From Aureimonas altamirensis (GTDB lineage: Bacteria > Pseudomonadota > Alphaproteobacteria > Rhizobiales > Rhizobiaceae), in NCBI RefSeq assembly GCF_023702225.1, contig NZ_JAMQCO010000001.1, positions 62,001-126,000 on the forward strand: a stretch of DNA of 64,000 nucleotides, written 5' to 3'. Shown here one piece after another: positions 26,771 through 35,099 of this stretch. The notes below the pieces were generated by a model, which saw only the letters and a program-made list of their open reading frames with translations, was not told where the DNA came from and searched no databases. The stretch's first letter is position 1. Every line of letters begins with the position of its first letter. The position numbers were made by a program, and so were the translations under genes.

Positions 26771-27580
26771 TCAGTCCTTCGAAAGTTCGGCGGCCCGCCG
26801 CGCCGCGGCGGCGATCGCCTTCTGCATCAGCGGCTCCAGCCCGTCCGGCTCCATCAGCACGGCAAGCGCGGCGGCCGTGGTGCCGTTGGGCGAGGTGACG
26901 TTGCGGCGCAGTGTCGCCGGCTCGTCGTCCGAGCGGATCATCAACTCGCCGGCGCCGGCCACCGTGTGGCGGGCGAGACGCATGGCCAGATCGGGCGCCA
27001 GGCCCAGTTTCGCGCCGGCCGCAGCCATCGCCTCGGCCAAAAGGAACACATAGGCCGGGCCCGAGCCGGAGACCCCGGTCACGAGGTCGATATCGCTTTC
27101 GCGCTCGACCCACTCCACCGGCCCGCTTGCTTCCAGCAGCGTCTGCGCCGCGGCGCGCTGCGGTCCCGTGACACGCTGGTTGGCATAGGCGCCGGTGATG
27201 CCGCGGCCGATCATGGCGGGGGTGTTCGGCATGGCACGGACGACCGGTCGCTCGCCCAGAAGCCTTTCGACGAAGGACACCGTCTTGCCCGCGGCCACCG
27301 AGACGACCGGCGTGTCGCCCGACAAGGCGGGACGCAGCGCAGGCAGCGCCGCTTCCATCGCCTGCGGCTTGACCGCCACCACGACGACATCGAACCTCTC
27401 GGACGGAGCCTGCGTCACGTGCCGCACGCCCTTGTCGATCAAGGGCAGCAAGGGCGCACCGGCATTCGGGTCCAGCACCGTCAGGCCGGCGGGAGCAAGC
27501 GCCCGCTCGAGCCAGCCATGCGCCATCGCGGCGCCCATATTGCCGCCGCCCACCAGAAGCACCCGCTCCACAGCCGTCAT
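26771..27580 (-). CDS. proC: Pyrroline-5-carboxylate reductase
   Basis: A 269-residue enzyme for the last step of proline synthesis, NAD(P)H-dependent reduction of pyrroline-5-carboxylate. The Rossmann motif VLLVGGGNMGAAMAHGWL starts the protein; RAMPNTPAMIGRGITG and the C-terminal dimerisation signature VTGVSGSGPAYVFLLAEAM are both intact. The ATG at 27580 gives normal length; the frame is open to 27778 but the extra part reads through the YbjN-like gene. It sits between the YbjN-like gene (19 bases upstream) and csaA, all on the minus strand. Confidence 0.94.
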   Translation of the reverse strand: MTAVERVLLVGGGNMGAAMAHGWLERALAPAGLTVLDPNAGAPLLPLIDKGVRHVTQAPSERFDVVVVAVKPQAMEAALPALRPALSGDTPVVSVAAGKTVSFVERLLGERPVVRAMPNTPAMIGRGITGAYANQRVTGPQRAAAQTLLEASGPVEWVERESDIDLVTGVSGSGPAYVFLLAEAMAAAGAKLGLAPDLAMRLARHTVAGAGELMIRSDDEPATLRRNVTSPNGTTAAALAVLMEPDGLEPLMQKAIAAAARRAAELSKD

Positions 27581-27599
27581 ACCGCTCACTCCCGTTGAC

Positions 27600-28100
27600 T
27601 CAGGCGTTGCCGACCGTTTCGAACAGGGCATCCGCCAGGGCCTCGTCGGCCGGCTTGTTGGCCCAGACCACGAACTGGAACGCCTGGAAGTATCGGTCGC
27701 AGCTATCCAGCGCCAGGACCAGCATGCGCTCCACCTGCTGGCTGGTCGGGTCCGCGCCGCCGCACAGCAACTGGGCATGGCGGAACATCACGGCGCTTTC
27801 GGAATTCCAGAGATCGAAATGCCCGACGAGAAGCTTTTCGTTCACCTGCGCCAGAAGCCGATGCATCTCGCACAGGCGGCGCTCCGGCACCTTCAATTCG
27901 AAGGCGCAAGCCAGGTGCAGGGCCTCGCAATCCTCGACCCACGAGAAGGAAACGGAGTAATCGGCCCAGCGGCCGGTGACGCTCATCGCGATCTCGTCGT
28001 CGCATGGACGTTCGAAACTCCAGTCGCGATCGGACGCGACCACCTCGATGACATCCACGGGGTGCGAGTGCCGCACGAAATCCAGTTCGCCAAAGCGCAT
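27600..28100 (-). CDS. YbjN domain-containing protein
   Basis: A 166-residue cytoplasmic protein of the YbjN family, a type III secretion chaperone-like fold of undetermined role. Supporting features are the opening HPVDVIEVVASDRDW, the strand series YSVSFSWVEDCEALHLACAFELKVPERRLCEMHRLLAQVNEKLLVGHFDLW, and the conserved LDSCDRYFQAFQFVVW near the end. In Rhizobiales this gene commonly precedes proC, as here. YbjN is linked to motility and stress traits in enterobacteria by mutant phenotype only. Confidence 0.82.
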   Translation of the reverse strand: MRFGELDFVRHSHPVDVIEVVASDRDWSFERPCDDEIAMSVTGRWADYSVSFSWVEDCEALHLACAFELKVPERRLCEMHRLLAQVNEKLLVGHFDLWNSESAVMFRHAQLLCGGADPTSQQVERMLVLALDSCDRYFQAFQFVVWANKPADEALADALFETVGNA

Positions 28101-28357
28101 GATGAGCAGTCATTCCCCTTTGGCGCGAGAGCGCGCCGGACACCGAATCAACCTTTAGAATCAGTGTATAGGGAGAGAGTCCGGACGCCAGAGGGGTAAC
28201 CGGATTTTAACCGTTGCATGACAGGCGCGCATGCGCCGCGAGCGGGATGCGTCCGCGCCAAGCGACTCTGCGCCAAGCGCTTTTCGCCTTCTCCACCGGC
28301 TCGAGAATGCCGGTGGATAAACGCCGGGACGGCTGTGGAAAACCTGTAGACCGCCGA
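28101..28357. other. Intergenic region with hairpin and DnaA-box-like sites
   Basis: Between the YbjN-like and UbiK-like genes, both on the minus strand. It holds a perfect eight-base hairpin CCACCGGC / GCCGGTGG (28293-28316) and two sequences matching the DnaA box on the minus strand: TTATCCACC (28312-28320, one mismatch) and TTTTCCACA (28334-28342, full match to TTWTNCACA). A TATACA at about 28164-28169 on the minus strand may be the -10 of the YbjN-like gene. Confidence 0.35.
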
Positions 28358-28669
28358 TCAGAGCGTGGGCGCGGCCGGGCTGGAAGGCTCGTCGCCGGGC
28401 ACGGCGGGCGGCGCGCCATGCCCGAGGCGGGCCTCCAGCGCGGCGATCCGGCGCTTCAGCTCCTCGTTTTCCGTGCGCGCACGAACGGCCATGTCGCGGG
28501 CGGCTTCGAACTCTTCGCGCTGGACGATCTCCAGCTGGTTCAGAAGACGCTCCACCTGCGTGCGCACGATGGTCTCCACTTCGCGGCGTACGCCCTGGGC
28601 GGCGCCGGCCGTATCGGTGAACACCTTGGCGAACTCGTCGAAAATCCTGTTCGGGCCGCTGTTCGTCAT
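28358..28669 (-). CDS. UbiK-like accessory factor (YqiC/BMFP family)
   Basis: A 103-residue protein with the membrane-fusogenic BMFP/UbiK layout: an amphipathic N-terminal helix (NRIFDEFAKVFTDTAGAAQGVRREVE), a central RTQVERLLNQLEIVQREEFEAARDMAVRARTEN, and a leucine-zipper coiled coil (ELKRRIAALEARL). UbiK assists assembly of aerobic ubiquinone-biosynthesis enzymes in gammaproteobacteria; the alphaproteobacterial homologue is inferred to do the same. Start 28669 is preferred over 28684 because GGAG precedes it at proper distance. It is divergent from lgt, the usual Hyphomicrobiales order. Confidence 0.82.
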   Translation of the reverse strand: MTNSGPNRIFDEFAKVFTDTAGAAQGVRREVETIVRTQVERLLNQLEIVQREEFEAARDMAVRARTENEELKRRIAALEARLGHGAPPAVPGDEPSSPAAPTL

Positions 28670-28808
28670 CGTCGCTGTCTCCATCTAAGCCGGAAGCCTG
28701 AGGTAGGTGATGGCGGGGCCGTTGGCAATGGCGGCGGGCAATGCGTGCTTGACCGAGGGCCGCCGGCACGACACACCTGCCCGCGAAGACCCATCCGACG
28801 GACCCGCC

Positions 28809-29651
28809 ATGAATTCCCTGCCTTTTCTCAGCGTGCTGACCTATCCGCAGATCGACCCCGTCTTCCTGCAGGTGGGCCCCATCGCCCTGCGCTGGTACGG
28901 CCTCGCCTATGTGGCGGGCATCCTGTGCGGCTGGCTGTACGGCAGGGCGCTCGTCTCCAACCCGCGCCTGTGGCCGGGCGGACGTTCGCCGCTGACGCGC
29001 GAGGATATCGACGATTTCATCGTCTGGATCACCATCGGCATCGTGGCCGGCGGACGCATCGGCCATATCCTCTTCTACGATTTCGCCCGCATCGCGGCCG
29101 ATCCGCTCTCGGCCTTGCGCATCTGGGAGGGCGGCATGTCGTTCCATGGCGGGCTGATCGGCGTCACCATCGCCATGATCCTCTTCGCACGGGGGCGCAG
29201 CGTGCCGATCTTCAGCCTGATCGACGTGGTCGCCGCGTCCGTACCCTTCGGGCTTTTCTTCGGCCGGATCGCCAATTTCATCAACGGCGAACTATGGGGC
29301 GCGCCCACCGCCGTCCCCTGGGCCATGGTGTTCCCGCATGCGGGGCCGGAGCCGCGCCACCCAAGCCAGCTCTACGAAGCGCTTCTCGAGGGCGTTCTCA
29401 TCTTCATCGTGCTGCGTATCATGACGCATCATTTCCAGGCGCTTGGACGACCGCGCCTCGTCAGCGGCGCCTTCGTGCTGCTGTACGGGTTGGCGCGCAT
29501 CTTCGTCGAATTCTTCCGCCTGCCGGATCCGCAACTCGGCTACCTCCTCGGCACGGGCTGGCTCACCATGGGCATGGTCTTGTCCCTGCCGATGGTGCTG
29601 ATCGGACTGTGGGCCATCGCCACGGCGCGGCCCGCCGACGCCCGGCCATGA
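28809..29651 (+). CDS. lgt: Prolipoprotein diacylglyceryl transferase
   Basis: A 280-residue inner-membrane enzyme that attaches diacylglycerol from phosphatidylglycerol to the lipobox cysteine of prolipoproteins, the first step of lipoprotein maturation. Seven hydrophobic segments are visible, with the family signature GGRIGHILFYDF, the HGGLIG motif (MSFHGGLIG), GRIANFINGELWGAPT and HPSQLYEALLEG. The ATG at 28809 starts MNSLPFLSVL; upstream in-frame ATGs lack homology. Its stop overlaps the midA start (ATGA). Confidence 0.95.
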   Translation: MNSLPFLSVLTYPQIDPVFLQVGPIALRWYGLAYVAGILCGWLYGRALVSNPRLWPGGRSPLTREDIDDFIVWITIGIVAGGRIGHILFYDFARIAADPLSALRIWEGGMSFHGGLIGVTIAMILFARGRSVPIFSLIDVVAASVPFGLFFGRIANFINGELWGAPTAVPWAMVFPHAGPEPRHPSQLYEALLEGVLIFIVLRIMTHHFQALGRPRLVSGAFVLLYGLARIFVEFFRLPDPQLGYLLGTGWLTMGMVLSLPMVLIGLWAIATARPADARP

Positions 29652-30733
29652 CGAAACCGCTTGCGGAGCGCCTTGCGGAGCGCATCGCAGCGCAGGGCCC
29701 CATGACCCTGGCCGAGTTCTGGAACGCGGCGCTTTTCGATCCCGTGGACGGCTACTACACCAGCCGCCGGCCCTTCGGCGCGGACGGCGATTTCATCACC
29801 GCGCCCGATGTCAGCCAGATGTTCGGAGAACTCGTCGGTGCATGGCTCGTGGCCGCCTGGCGCACTCTGGGGAGCCCCTCCCCCTTCGCCCTCGCCGAAA
29901 TCGGCCCGGGCCGCGGGACATTGATGGCCGACATACTGCGCACCGTCCGGCAACTCGATACCGGCTTTTCGCGGGCGGCCCGGGTGCACCTCATCGAAAT
30001 CAGCGACCGGCTGGCCGGCATCCAGCACGAAAGGCTGTCCGGCTTCGACATGCCGCTGCGGCGTCACCGCACCATCGCGGAACTGCCGGCCATGCCGTTG
30101 CTGGCGGTCGCCAACGAATTGTTCGACGCCATCGCCATCCGCCAGTTCGTGCATGACGGCACGGCCCTGCGCGAGCGGCTCGTGGCCAACGCGCCCGGAG
30201 GCGGCTTCCGCTTCGTGGAGGGGCCGGCAGGCCCGGCCGGAATTCCGGCGCGCCTGCCGCCGCTTCGGGCCGGCGATATCCTGGAAGTCTCGCCTGACCG
30301 CCAGCGCCTCGCTGCCCGGTTGGGCTCGCTGCTGGCGCAGCGTAGCGGGGCGTTTCTCTGCTTCGACTACGGCCACGCGCACGGTGGACATGGGGATACG
30401 CTGCAAGCGATGCGCCGCCACGCCTTTGCCGACCCGCTCCTGCAGCCGGGCCACCACGACATCACCTCGCATGTGGACTTCGCCGCCCTTGCGCAATCCA
30501 TGCGCCAAGCGGGCGCCAGCGTTTCGCCCATCGTGACGCAGGGGCGGTTCCTGCTGGCGCTCGGCCTTGCCGAACGTGCAGGCGCGCTGGGCGCCACGCG
30601 CGACGAGGCCGGGCGCGCCGAGATCGCATCGCAGGCGCACCGGCTGGCCGGCAACGGCCCGGGCGAGATGGGAGACCTCTTCAAGGTCGTTGCCGCCGCT
30701 TCCACCGCATTGCCCCTGCCGCCCTTCGATTGA
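29648..30733 (+). CDS. MidA/NDUFAF7-family SAM-dependent methyltransferase
   Basis: A 361-residue methyltransferase of the family whose mitochondrial member NDUFAF7 dimethylates an arginine of complex I subunit NDUFS2. Seen: GPMTLAEFWNAALFDPVDGYYTS, GADGDFITAPDVSQMFGELVGAWL, the SAM-binding loop LAEIGPGRGTLMADILRT, LLAVANELFDAIAIRQF and CFDYGHA near the end. The bacterial role is likely complex I assembly (inference from the orthologue). It is translationally coupled to lgt and followed by pgeF, whose possible TTG start overlaps its stop. Confidence 0.88.
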   Translation: MTKPLAERLAERIAAQGPMTLAEFWNAALFDPVDGYYTSRRPFGADGDFITAPDVSQMFGELVGAWLVAAWRTLGSPSPFALAEIGPGRGTLMADILRTVRQLDTGFSRAARVHLIEISDRLAGIQHERLSGFDMPLRRHRTIAELPAMPLLAVANELFDAIAIRQFVHDGTALRERLVANAPGGGFRFVEGPAGPAGIPARLPPLRAGDILEVSPDRQRLAARLGSLLAQRSGAFLCFDYGHAHGGHGDTLQAMRRHAFADPLLQPGHHDITSHVDFAALAQSMRQAGASVSPIVTQGRFLLALGLAERAGALGATRDEAGRAEIASQAHRLAGNGPGEMGDLFKVVAAASTALPLPPFD

Positions 30734-30765
30734 CTTGCGCCTGCCGCTCAACCACCATCCGCGCC

Positions 30766-31581
30766 ATGTTTGAAACGAGTCTCGAAGCAGATCCCACGCT
30801 GACGCCGGACGATGTCGTGGGCGGTGCGCCGCTGGACGCGCTCGCCCATGTGCGCCATGCCTTCTTCACCCGGCGCGGCGGCGTTTCGCGCGGCATCTAC
30901 GAGGGGTTGAACGTCGGCATCGGCTCCGACGACGATCCGGCTCGTGTGGCCGCCAATCGCCGCGCCGCCATGCGCTGGCTCGGGGCGGCCGGCGACGGGC
31001 CGGCCACGCCCTGGCAGGTCCATTCGCCCGATGTGGCGGTGATCGACGCCCCCTTCGTCGGCGAGCGTCCCAAGGCGGACGCCGTGGTCACGGCGACGCC
31101 GGGTCTCGCCATCGGCGTCGTCACGGCCGATTGCGGCCCGGTGCTCTTTGCCGACCGGCGGGGGCGCTCGGTGGGCGCGGCCCATGCCGGCTGGCGGGGC
31201 GCGCTGGGCGGCGTTCTGGAATCCACCGTCGCAGCCATGGAAGGCCTCGGCGCGGCGCGCGGCGACATCGTCGCGGTTCTCGGCCCCTGCATCACCGCCC
31301 CCAATTACGAGGTGGGCGCCGCCATGGAAGCGGAGTTCCTCAAGGCCGATGCCGGCTTTGGGCGGTTCTTCGCGCCCGGCGCGGATGCCGAAAAACGCCA
31401 GTTCGACCTGCCCGGCTTCATCCTTGCGACACTCGAGCGCGCCGGGGTAGAAGGCCATTTCGTCGGCCGCTGCACCTATGGCGAGCCTGCCGCCTTCTAC
31501 TCGTTCCGCCGCACCACACATCGGGGCGAGCCGGATTACGGGCGTCAATTGTCGGCCATCATGCTGAACGACAGCTTCTGA
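30766..31581 (+). CDS. pgeF: Peptidoglycan editing factor / laccase-domain protein PgeF
   Basis: A 271-residue YfiH/PgeF (DUF152) protein. The metal-ligand motifs are present: WQVHSPDV, VTADCGPVLFAD, AAHAGWRGALGG and GPCITAPNYEVG; the C-terminus has GRCTYGEPAAFYSFRR. In Escherichia coli the protein prevents misincorporation of other residues at position two of the peptidoglycan stem; relatives also cleave purine nucleosides. A TTG at 30730 overlapping the midA stop is an alternative start adding 12 residues. It belongs to the lgt-midA-pgeF operon and is followed 11 bases later by the M24 gene. Confidence 0.88.
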   Translation: MFETSLEADPTLTPDDVVGGAPLDALAHVRHAFFTRRGGVSRGIYEGLNVGIGSDDDPARVAANRRAAMRWLGAAGDGPATPWQVHSPDVAVIDAPFVGERPKADAVVTATPGLAIGVVTADCGPVLFADRRGRSVGAAHAGWRGALGGVLESTVAAMEGLGAARGDIVAVLGPCITAPNYEVGAAMEAEFLKADAGFGRFFAPGADAEKRQFDLPGFILATLERAGVEGHFVGRCTYGEPAAFYSFRRTTHRGEPDYGRQLSAIMLNDSF

Positions 31582-31592
31582 GGAAAATCCCT

Positions 31593-32744
31593 ATGCTTCA
31601 CTTCGCGCCCGACGAATATGCCGCGCGGCTGAACCGGCTGATGGTGGAGATGGCCGAGCAGAAGCTCGACGCCATGCTGCTGTTCGCCCAGGATTCGATG
31701 TACTGGCTGACGGGCTACGACACGTTCGGCTTCTGCTTCTTCCAATGCCTCGTCGTGAAGGCCGATGGCGAGATGAAGCTGCTCACCCGCTCGGCGGACC
31801 TGCGCCAGGCGCAGGCGACGTCCATCATCAAGGATATCGTCCTCTGGCGCGACCGCGCCGGAGCCGACCCGGCCATCGACCTGCGCGACCTGTGCGACGA
31901 GATGGGCCTTCTCGGCGCCAGGATCGGCGTGGAATGGGCGACGCATGGGCTGACCGCCGCCAATGGACGGCTGGTGCAGGAAAAGCTCGGTTCCTTCGCC
32001 ACCCTGCGCGATGCGTCCGACCTCGTGCCGGCGCTGCGCCTCATCAAGAGCCCGGCCGAGATCGTCCATGTGCGCGAGGCGGCAAGGCTTGCCGACGATG
32101 CCTACGAGGCGATGCTGCCGCTGGTGAAGGAGGGGGCCGACGAGGGCGAACTTCTTGCCGTCCTGCAGGGCGACATCCTGCGGCAGGGCGGCGATTATCC
32201 GGCCAACCCGTTCATCATCGGGTCCGGTCCGGATGCGCTTTTGTGCCGCTACAAGGCGGGGCGCCGCAAGCTTTCCGCGCAGGACCAGCTGACGCTGGAA
32301 TGGGCCGGGGTCAAGTCGCAATACCATTCGGCGCTGATGCGCACGCTGATCGTCGGCAGCCCCCTGATGCGGCACGAGGAATTGTTCGCCGCGGCGCACG
32401 AGGCGCTGCTGGCGGTGGAAGAGGTCATGCGGCCGGGCCAGACCTTCGGCGACGTCTTCGACGCCCATGCCCGCGTCATGGAGGAGCACAATCTGGTTCG
32501 TCACCGCCTGACGGCCTGCGGCTATTCGCTGGGGGCGCGCTTCGCGCCGTCCTGGATGGACCCGCAGATGTTCTACGCCGGCAATCCGGAGGCGATCCAG
32601 CCGGATATGACGCTGTTCGCGCACATGATCATCATGGACTCCGATTCCGGCACGGCCATGTGCCTCGGCCGAACCTACCTCACCACCACCGGCGCGCCGG
32701 AGCCCCTCTCCCGCCTGCCGCTGGAGATGACGGTGGTCGGATAA
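31593..32744 (+). CDS. M24-family hydrolase with altered metal site (creatinase/ectoine-hydrolase-like)
   Basis: A 383-residue protein with a creatinase N-terminal domain (to about 125) and a pita-bread catalytic domain. In true metallo-aminopeptidases the domain has two Asp ligands (D-x-G-...-D-x-T-R); here the segment reads TLEWAGVKSQYHSALMRT, and the usual GHG-x-G becomes CGYSLGARFAPSWMD. Metal ligands are thus largely lost, as in creatinase and some DoeA-type hydrolases, so it is unlikely to be a Xaa-Pro peptidase despite the usual label. The start follows GAGGAAAA. It probably belongs to the lgt operon. The substrate is unknown. Confidence 0.82.
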   Translation: MLHFAPDEYAARLNRLMVEMAEQKLDAMLLFAQDSMYWLTGYDTFGFCFFQCLVVKADGEMKLLTRSADLRQAQATSIIKDIVLWRDRAGADPAIDLRDLCDEMGLLGARIGVEWATHGLTAANGRLVQEKLGSFATLRDASDLVPALRLIKSPAEIVHVREAARLADDAYEAMLPLVKEGADEGELLAVLQGDILRQGGDYPANPFIIGSGPDALLCRYKAGRRKLSAQDQLTLEWAGVKSQYHSALMRTLIVGSPLMRHEELFAAAHEALLAVEEVMRPGQTFGDVFDAHARVMEEHNLVRHRLTACGYSLGARFAPSWMDPQMFYAGNPEAIQPDMTLFAHMIIMDSDSGTAMCLGRTYLTTTGAPEPLSRLPLEMTVVG

Positions 32745-32773
32745 ACGCTGTTGTGATGGGTCAGGTACTGAAG

Positions 32774-32804
32774 TGATGTGAGCCGTAGGCAGCAGTTCAC
32801 ATCA
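32774..32804. repeat. Inverted repeat at the left end of the AT-rich island
   Basis: TGATGTGA and TCACATCA, eight-base perfect arms 15 bases apart, lie 30 bases after the M24 stop and overlap the last codons of the convergent hypothetical gene. It could terminate both transcripts. It also sits at the point where base composition changes. Confidence 0.45.
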
Positions 32805-33384
32805 TCAGGACTGCCGTACTGGCCTTTACGGCCAGAAGGGCCCACCCATAGTCCGTCCGAAAACAAAAAAAAGAATAAGACGTGTCATTCAAGAATTCGA
32901 AATACAAGGAACGCCCATTCGATACGTGAATACCCGGCGGAAGAACATCGTTGAGGCTCTCATCATAGCATGATTCGAGTTCCCACAGCTTGTCGGTCAG
33001 TGTCCAGCCGAATTCCTCACCGAGATCGCTTTTACGTAGGTCGTAGAATTTACTCCCCTCATTCAAATCTTGAGTGACTCGGGGCACGCTGCCATTCCAT
33101 TCGAAGCCAGCGATCAGGCAGCCAGCAGTCCAACGGATAAACTTATTACGACCGAGCACGATCTCGGCCGGCATTGCATTTCGGATGGCATCCGCATTCC
33201 ATAATGGTGGAATGGCTATAACGACTATAAGTATGAATATAATAATTATGACAGTTATGATGCAAGCAAAATAACATAATATTTTTAATAATAAAAGAGA
33301 TGTTTTCAGCAAACCTGATATAATGAAAATTTCATTCCTAATTGAAGCTGAGATTCGGTCATTTGAATCATTATACTGTTTCAT
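32797..33384 (-). CDS. Hypothetical membrane-anchored protein in AT-rich island
   Basis: A 195-residue protein with no family I recognise. Residues 17-55 are hydrophobic and unusually rich in Ile and Leu (one or two membrane segments), followed by a soluble domain of about 140 residues containing five cysteines (CLIAG, CYDES, FFCFR among them). The ATG at 33384 is preceded by GAGTGG; a GTG at 33393 is the alternative. Codon use is strikingly AT-rich compared with neighbours, suggesting foreign origin. The upstream hypothetical gene ends about ten bases away, so the two form an operon. Confidence 0.6.
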   Translation of the reverse strand: MKQYNDSNDRISASIRNEIFIISGLLKTSLLLLKILCYFACIITVIIIIFILIVVIAIPPLWNADAIRNAMPAEIVLGRNKFIRWTAGCLIAGFEWNGSVPRVTQDLNEGSKFYDLRKSDLGEEFGWTLTDKLWELESCYDESLNDVLPPGIHVSNGRSLYFEFLNDTSYSFFCFRTDYGWALLAVKASTAVLMM

Positions 33385-33393
33385 TTTTTCCAC

Positions 33394-33855
33394 TCAGTCG
33401 ACTATAAACATTCTGTCACCGCGAAAGACGACGAACTGTGGCGATAGAAGACCTGGAATCACCAGAACCCGATTATCCGGCTCGTAAAAAGCTGACATCA
33501 GTTGAACCGAATTAAGACCGTGCACCGAAGAGTAATAATTGTCCACTTTACCGGGGAGACATAGTTCGATCGCTGCTTCGGTCATTTCCATGAGTTCTTC
33601 CTTGTAAAGGCTCTGCTGAATATCTTTCCCATACGGGATAACGACCTCAGCGCCGTTCGTCTTGAACTCCGCAAGCGCACAGTTGAACGCCGTATAGCGA
33701 AAAATCTCTTCTAGAGCCCGGTACTTAAAGGATACACGATCGCACAACTCACATGGACCGCTCAACAGATAAAGCTGAAAGGCAATCAGGGACAACACAG
33801 CAAAGAAAACCGCCCCAACGAAAGACCGGATGGATTTAGCAAATACTACCAGCAT
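33394..33855 (-). CDS. Hypothetical small membrane-anchored protein in AT-rich island
   Basis: A 153-residue protein, no recognised family. Residues 8-32 form one membrane segment (SFVGAVFFAVLSLIAFQLYLL), followed closely by CELCDR, a CxxC pair, and two further cysteines (FNCALAEF and ELCLPGK). The remainder is a mixed alpha/beta soluble region ending VVFRGDRMFIVD. Orientation of a short N-terminus and single anchor suggests the cysteine domain lies outside the cytoplasm (inference). Low GC content matches its operon partner. The promoter should lie in the AT-rich 33856-33930 stretch. Confidence 0.6.
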   Translation of the reverse strand: MLVVFAKSIRSFVGAVFFAVLSLIAFQLYLLSGPCELCDRVSFKYRALEEIFRYTAFNCALAEFKTNGAEVVIPYGKDIQQSLYKEELMEMTEAAIELCLPGKVDNYYSSVHGLNSVQLMSAFYEPDNRVLVIPGLLSPQFVVFRGDRMFIVD

Positions 33856-34060
33856 TATGTTCTACTTTTATTTACCGGATTTCACAATATCATACATATA
33901 TTATTATATATACAATTACAATCATGATTACGATTGAAATTGCCATTTGGGGTTGTTTTTGTCGGGCTGGATCCGTTTACCGCGCGCCGAGTTCGGATCG
34001 CCTGTAATGTCGATCCAGCATGGAGGGCACAATTGCAAACCCAGTGGACGACGGAAATCC
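33856..34060. other. AT-rich intergenic stretch
   Basis: The first 90 bases are dominated by A and T (runs such as TATATTATTATATATA) and probably contain the minus-strand promoter of the two hypothetical genes. From about 33955 the composition returns to that of the chromosome. No coding sequence, tRNA remnant or flanking direct repeat was found. Confidence 0.5.
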
Positions 34061-34089
34061 TTGAAACGAGTCGAGATTCTGCTTAGAGC
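34061..34089 (+). promoter_or_regulatory. Probable sigma-70 promoter of prs
   Basis: TTGAAA at 34061-34066 and TAGAGC at 34084-34089 are separated by 17 bases, 60 bases before the prs start. The -35 box is near consensus, the -10 box is weak, as is usual in alphaproteobacteria. Confidence 0.5.
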
Positions 34090-34148
34090 CACCGCATCGG
34101 ACGGCAAGGCCCGTTTGCTCCTTTTGATCGGTCGCGAGCAGGAACCGC

Positions 34149-35081
34149 ATGAAACTCTTCGTCGGCAATTCGAACCGGGTCCTTGCTGAGGCCATAGCGC
34201 GCTACCTCGAACTCCCCCTCGGCCGGGCCTCGGTACGCCGCTTCGCCGACCAGGAGATCTTCGTCGAGATACAGGAGAACGTGCGCGGCGAGGATGTCTT
34301 CATCATCCAGTCCACCTCCTACCCGGCCAACGATCACCTGATGGAACTGCTCATCATGATCGACGCCATGCGCCGGGCCTCGGCCCGCCGCATCACGGCC
34401 GTCCTGCCCTATTTCGGCTACGCGCGGCAGGATCGGAAGGCCGGCGGCCGCACACCGATCTCGGCCAAGCTCGTCGCCAACCTCATCACCGAGGCCGGGG
34501 CAGACCGCGTGATGACGCTGGACCTGCATGCCGGGCAGATCCAGGGCTTTTTCGATATTCCCACCGACAACCTCTTCGCCGTGCCGCTGATGGCCCGCGA
34601 CATCAAGGAGCATCTCGACCTCGACAACGTCATGGTCGTCTCGCCCGATGTCGGCGGCGTGGTGCGCGCCCGCTCGCTGGCCAAGCGCCTCGACGCCCTT
34701 CTGGCCATCGTGGACAAGCGCCGCGAGAAACCGGGCGAATCGGAAGTCATGAACATCATCGGCGATGTCGACGGGCGGCACTGCATCCTGATCGACGACA
34801 TCATCGATTCCGGCGGCACCCTCTGCAACGCCGCCGATGCCCTGATGGCACATGGCGCAAAAAGCGTGCGGGCCTACATCACCCACGGCGTGCTGTCCGG
34901 CGGTGCCGTGCCGCGTATCGTCAATTCCAACCTGGAAGAGCTGGTAATCACCGATTCCATCCAGCCCAACACGGCGATCCGCGAAGCGCGCAACATCCGC
35001 GTCGTCACGACCGCCAACCTGCTCGGCGAAGCCATCGCGCGGACGGCTTCGGAGCAGTCGGTCTCCAGCCTGTTCGACTGA
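34149..35081 (+). CDS. prs: Ribose-phosphate pyrophosphokinase
   Basis: A 310-residue class I PRPP synthase, making the ribose donor for purine, pyrimidine, histidine and tryptophan synthesis from ribose-5-phosphate and ATP. Seen: [20 protein letters not shown], the Mg-binding [37 protein letters not shown], the catalytic loop and the PRPP-binding [18 protein letters not shown]. The ATG is preceded by GAGCAGGA. It stands in the conserved Hyphomicrobiales block before rplY-pth-ychF, though here a glutathione transferase gene on the opposite strand intervenes. Confidence 0.96.
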   Translation: MKLFVGNSNRVLAEAIARYLELPLGRASVRRFADQEIFVEIQENVRGEDVFIIQSTSYPANDHLMELLIMIDAMRRASARRITAVLPYFGYARQDRKAGGRTPISAKLVANLITEAGADRVMTLDLHAGQIQGFFDIPTDNLFAVPLMARDIKEHLDLDNVMVVSPDVGGVVRARSLAKRLDALLAIVDKRREKPGESEVMNIIGDVDGRHCILIDDIIDSGGTLCNAADALMAHGAKSVRAYITHGVLSGGAVPRIVNSNLEELVITDSIQPNTAIREARNIRVVTTANLLGEAIARTASEQSVSSLFD

Positions 35082-35099
35082 CCGGCAAGCCGGAAAGGC

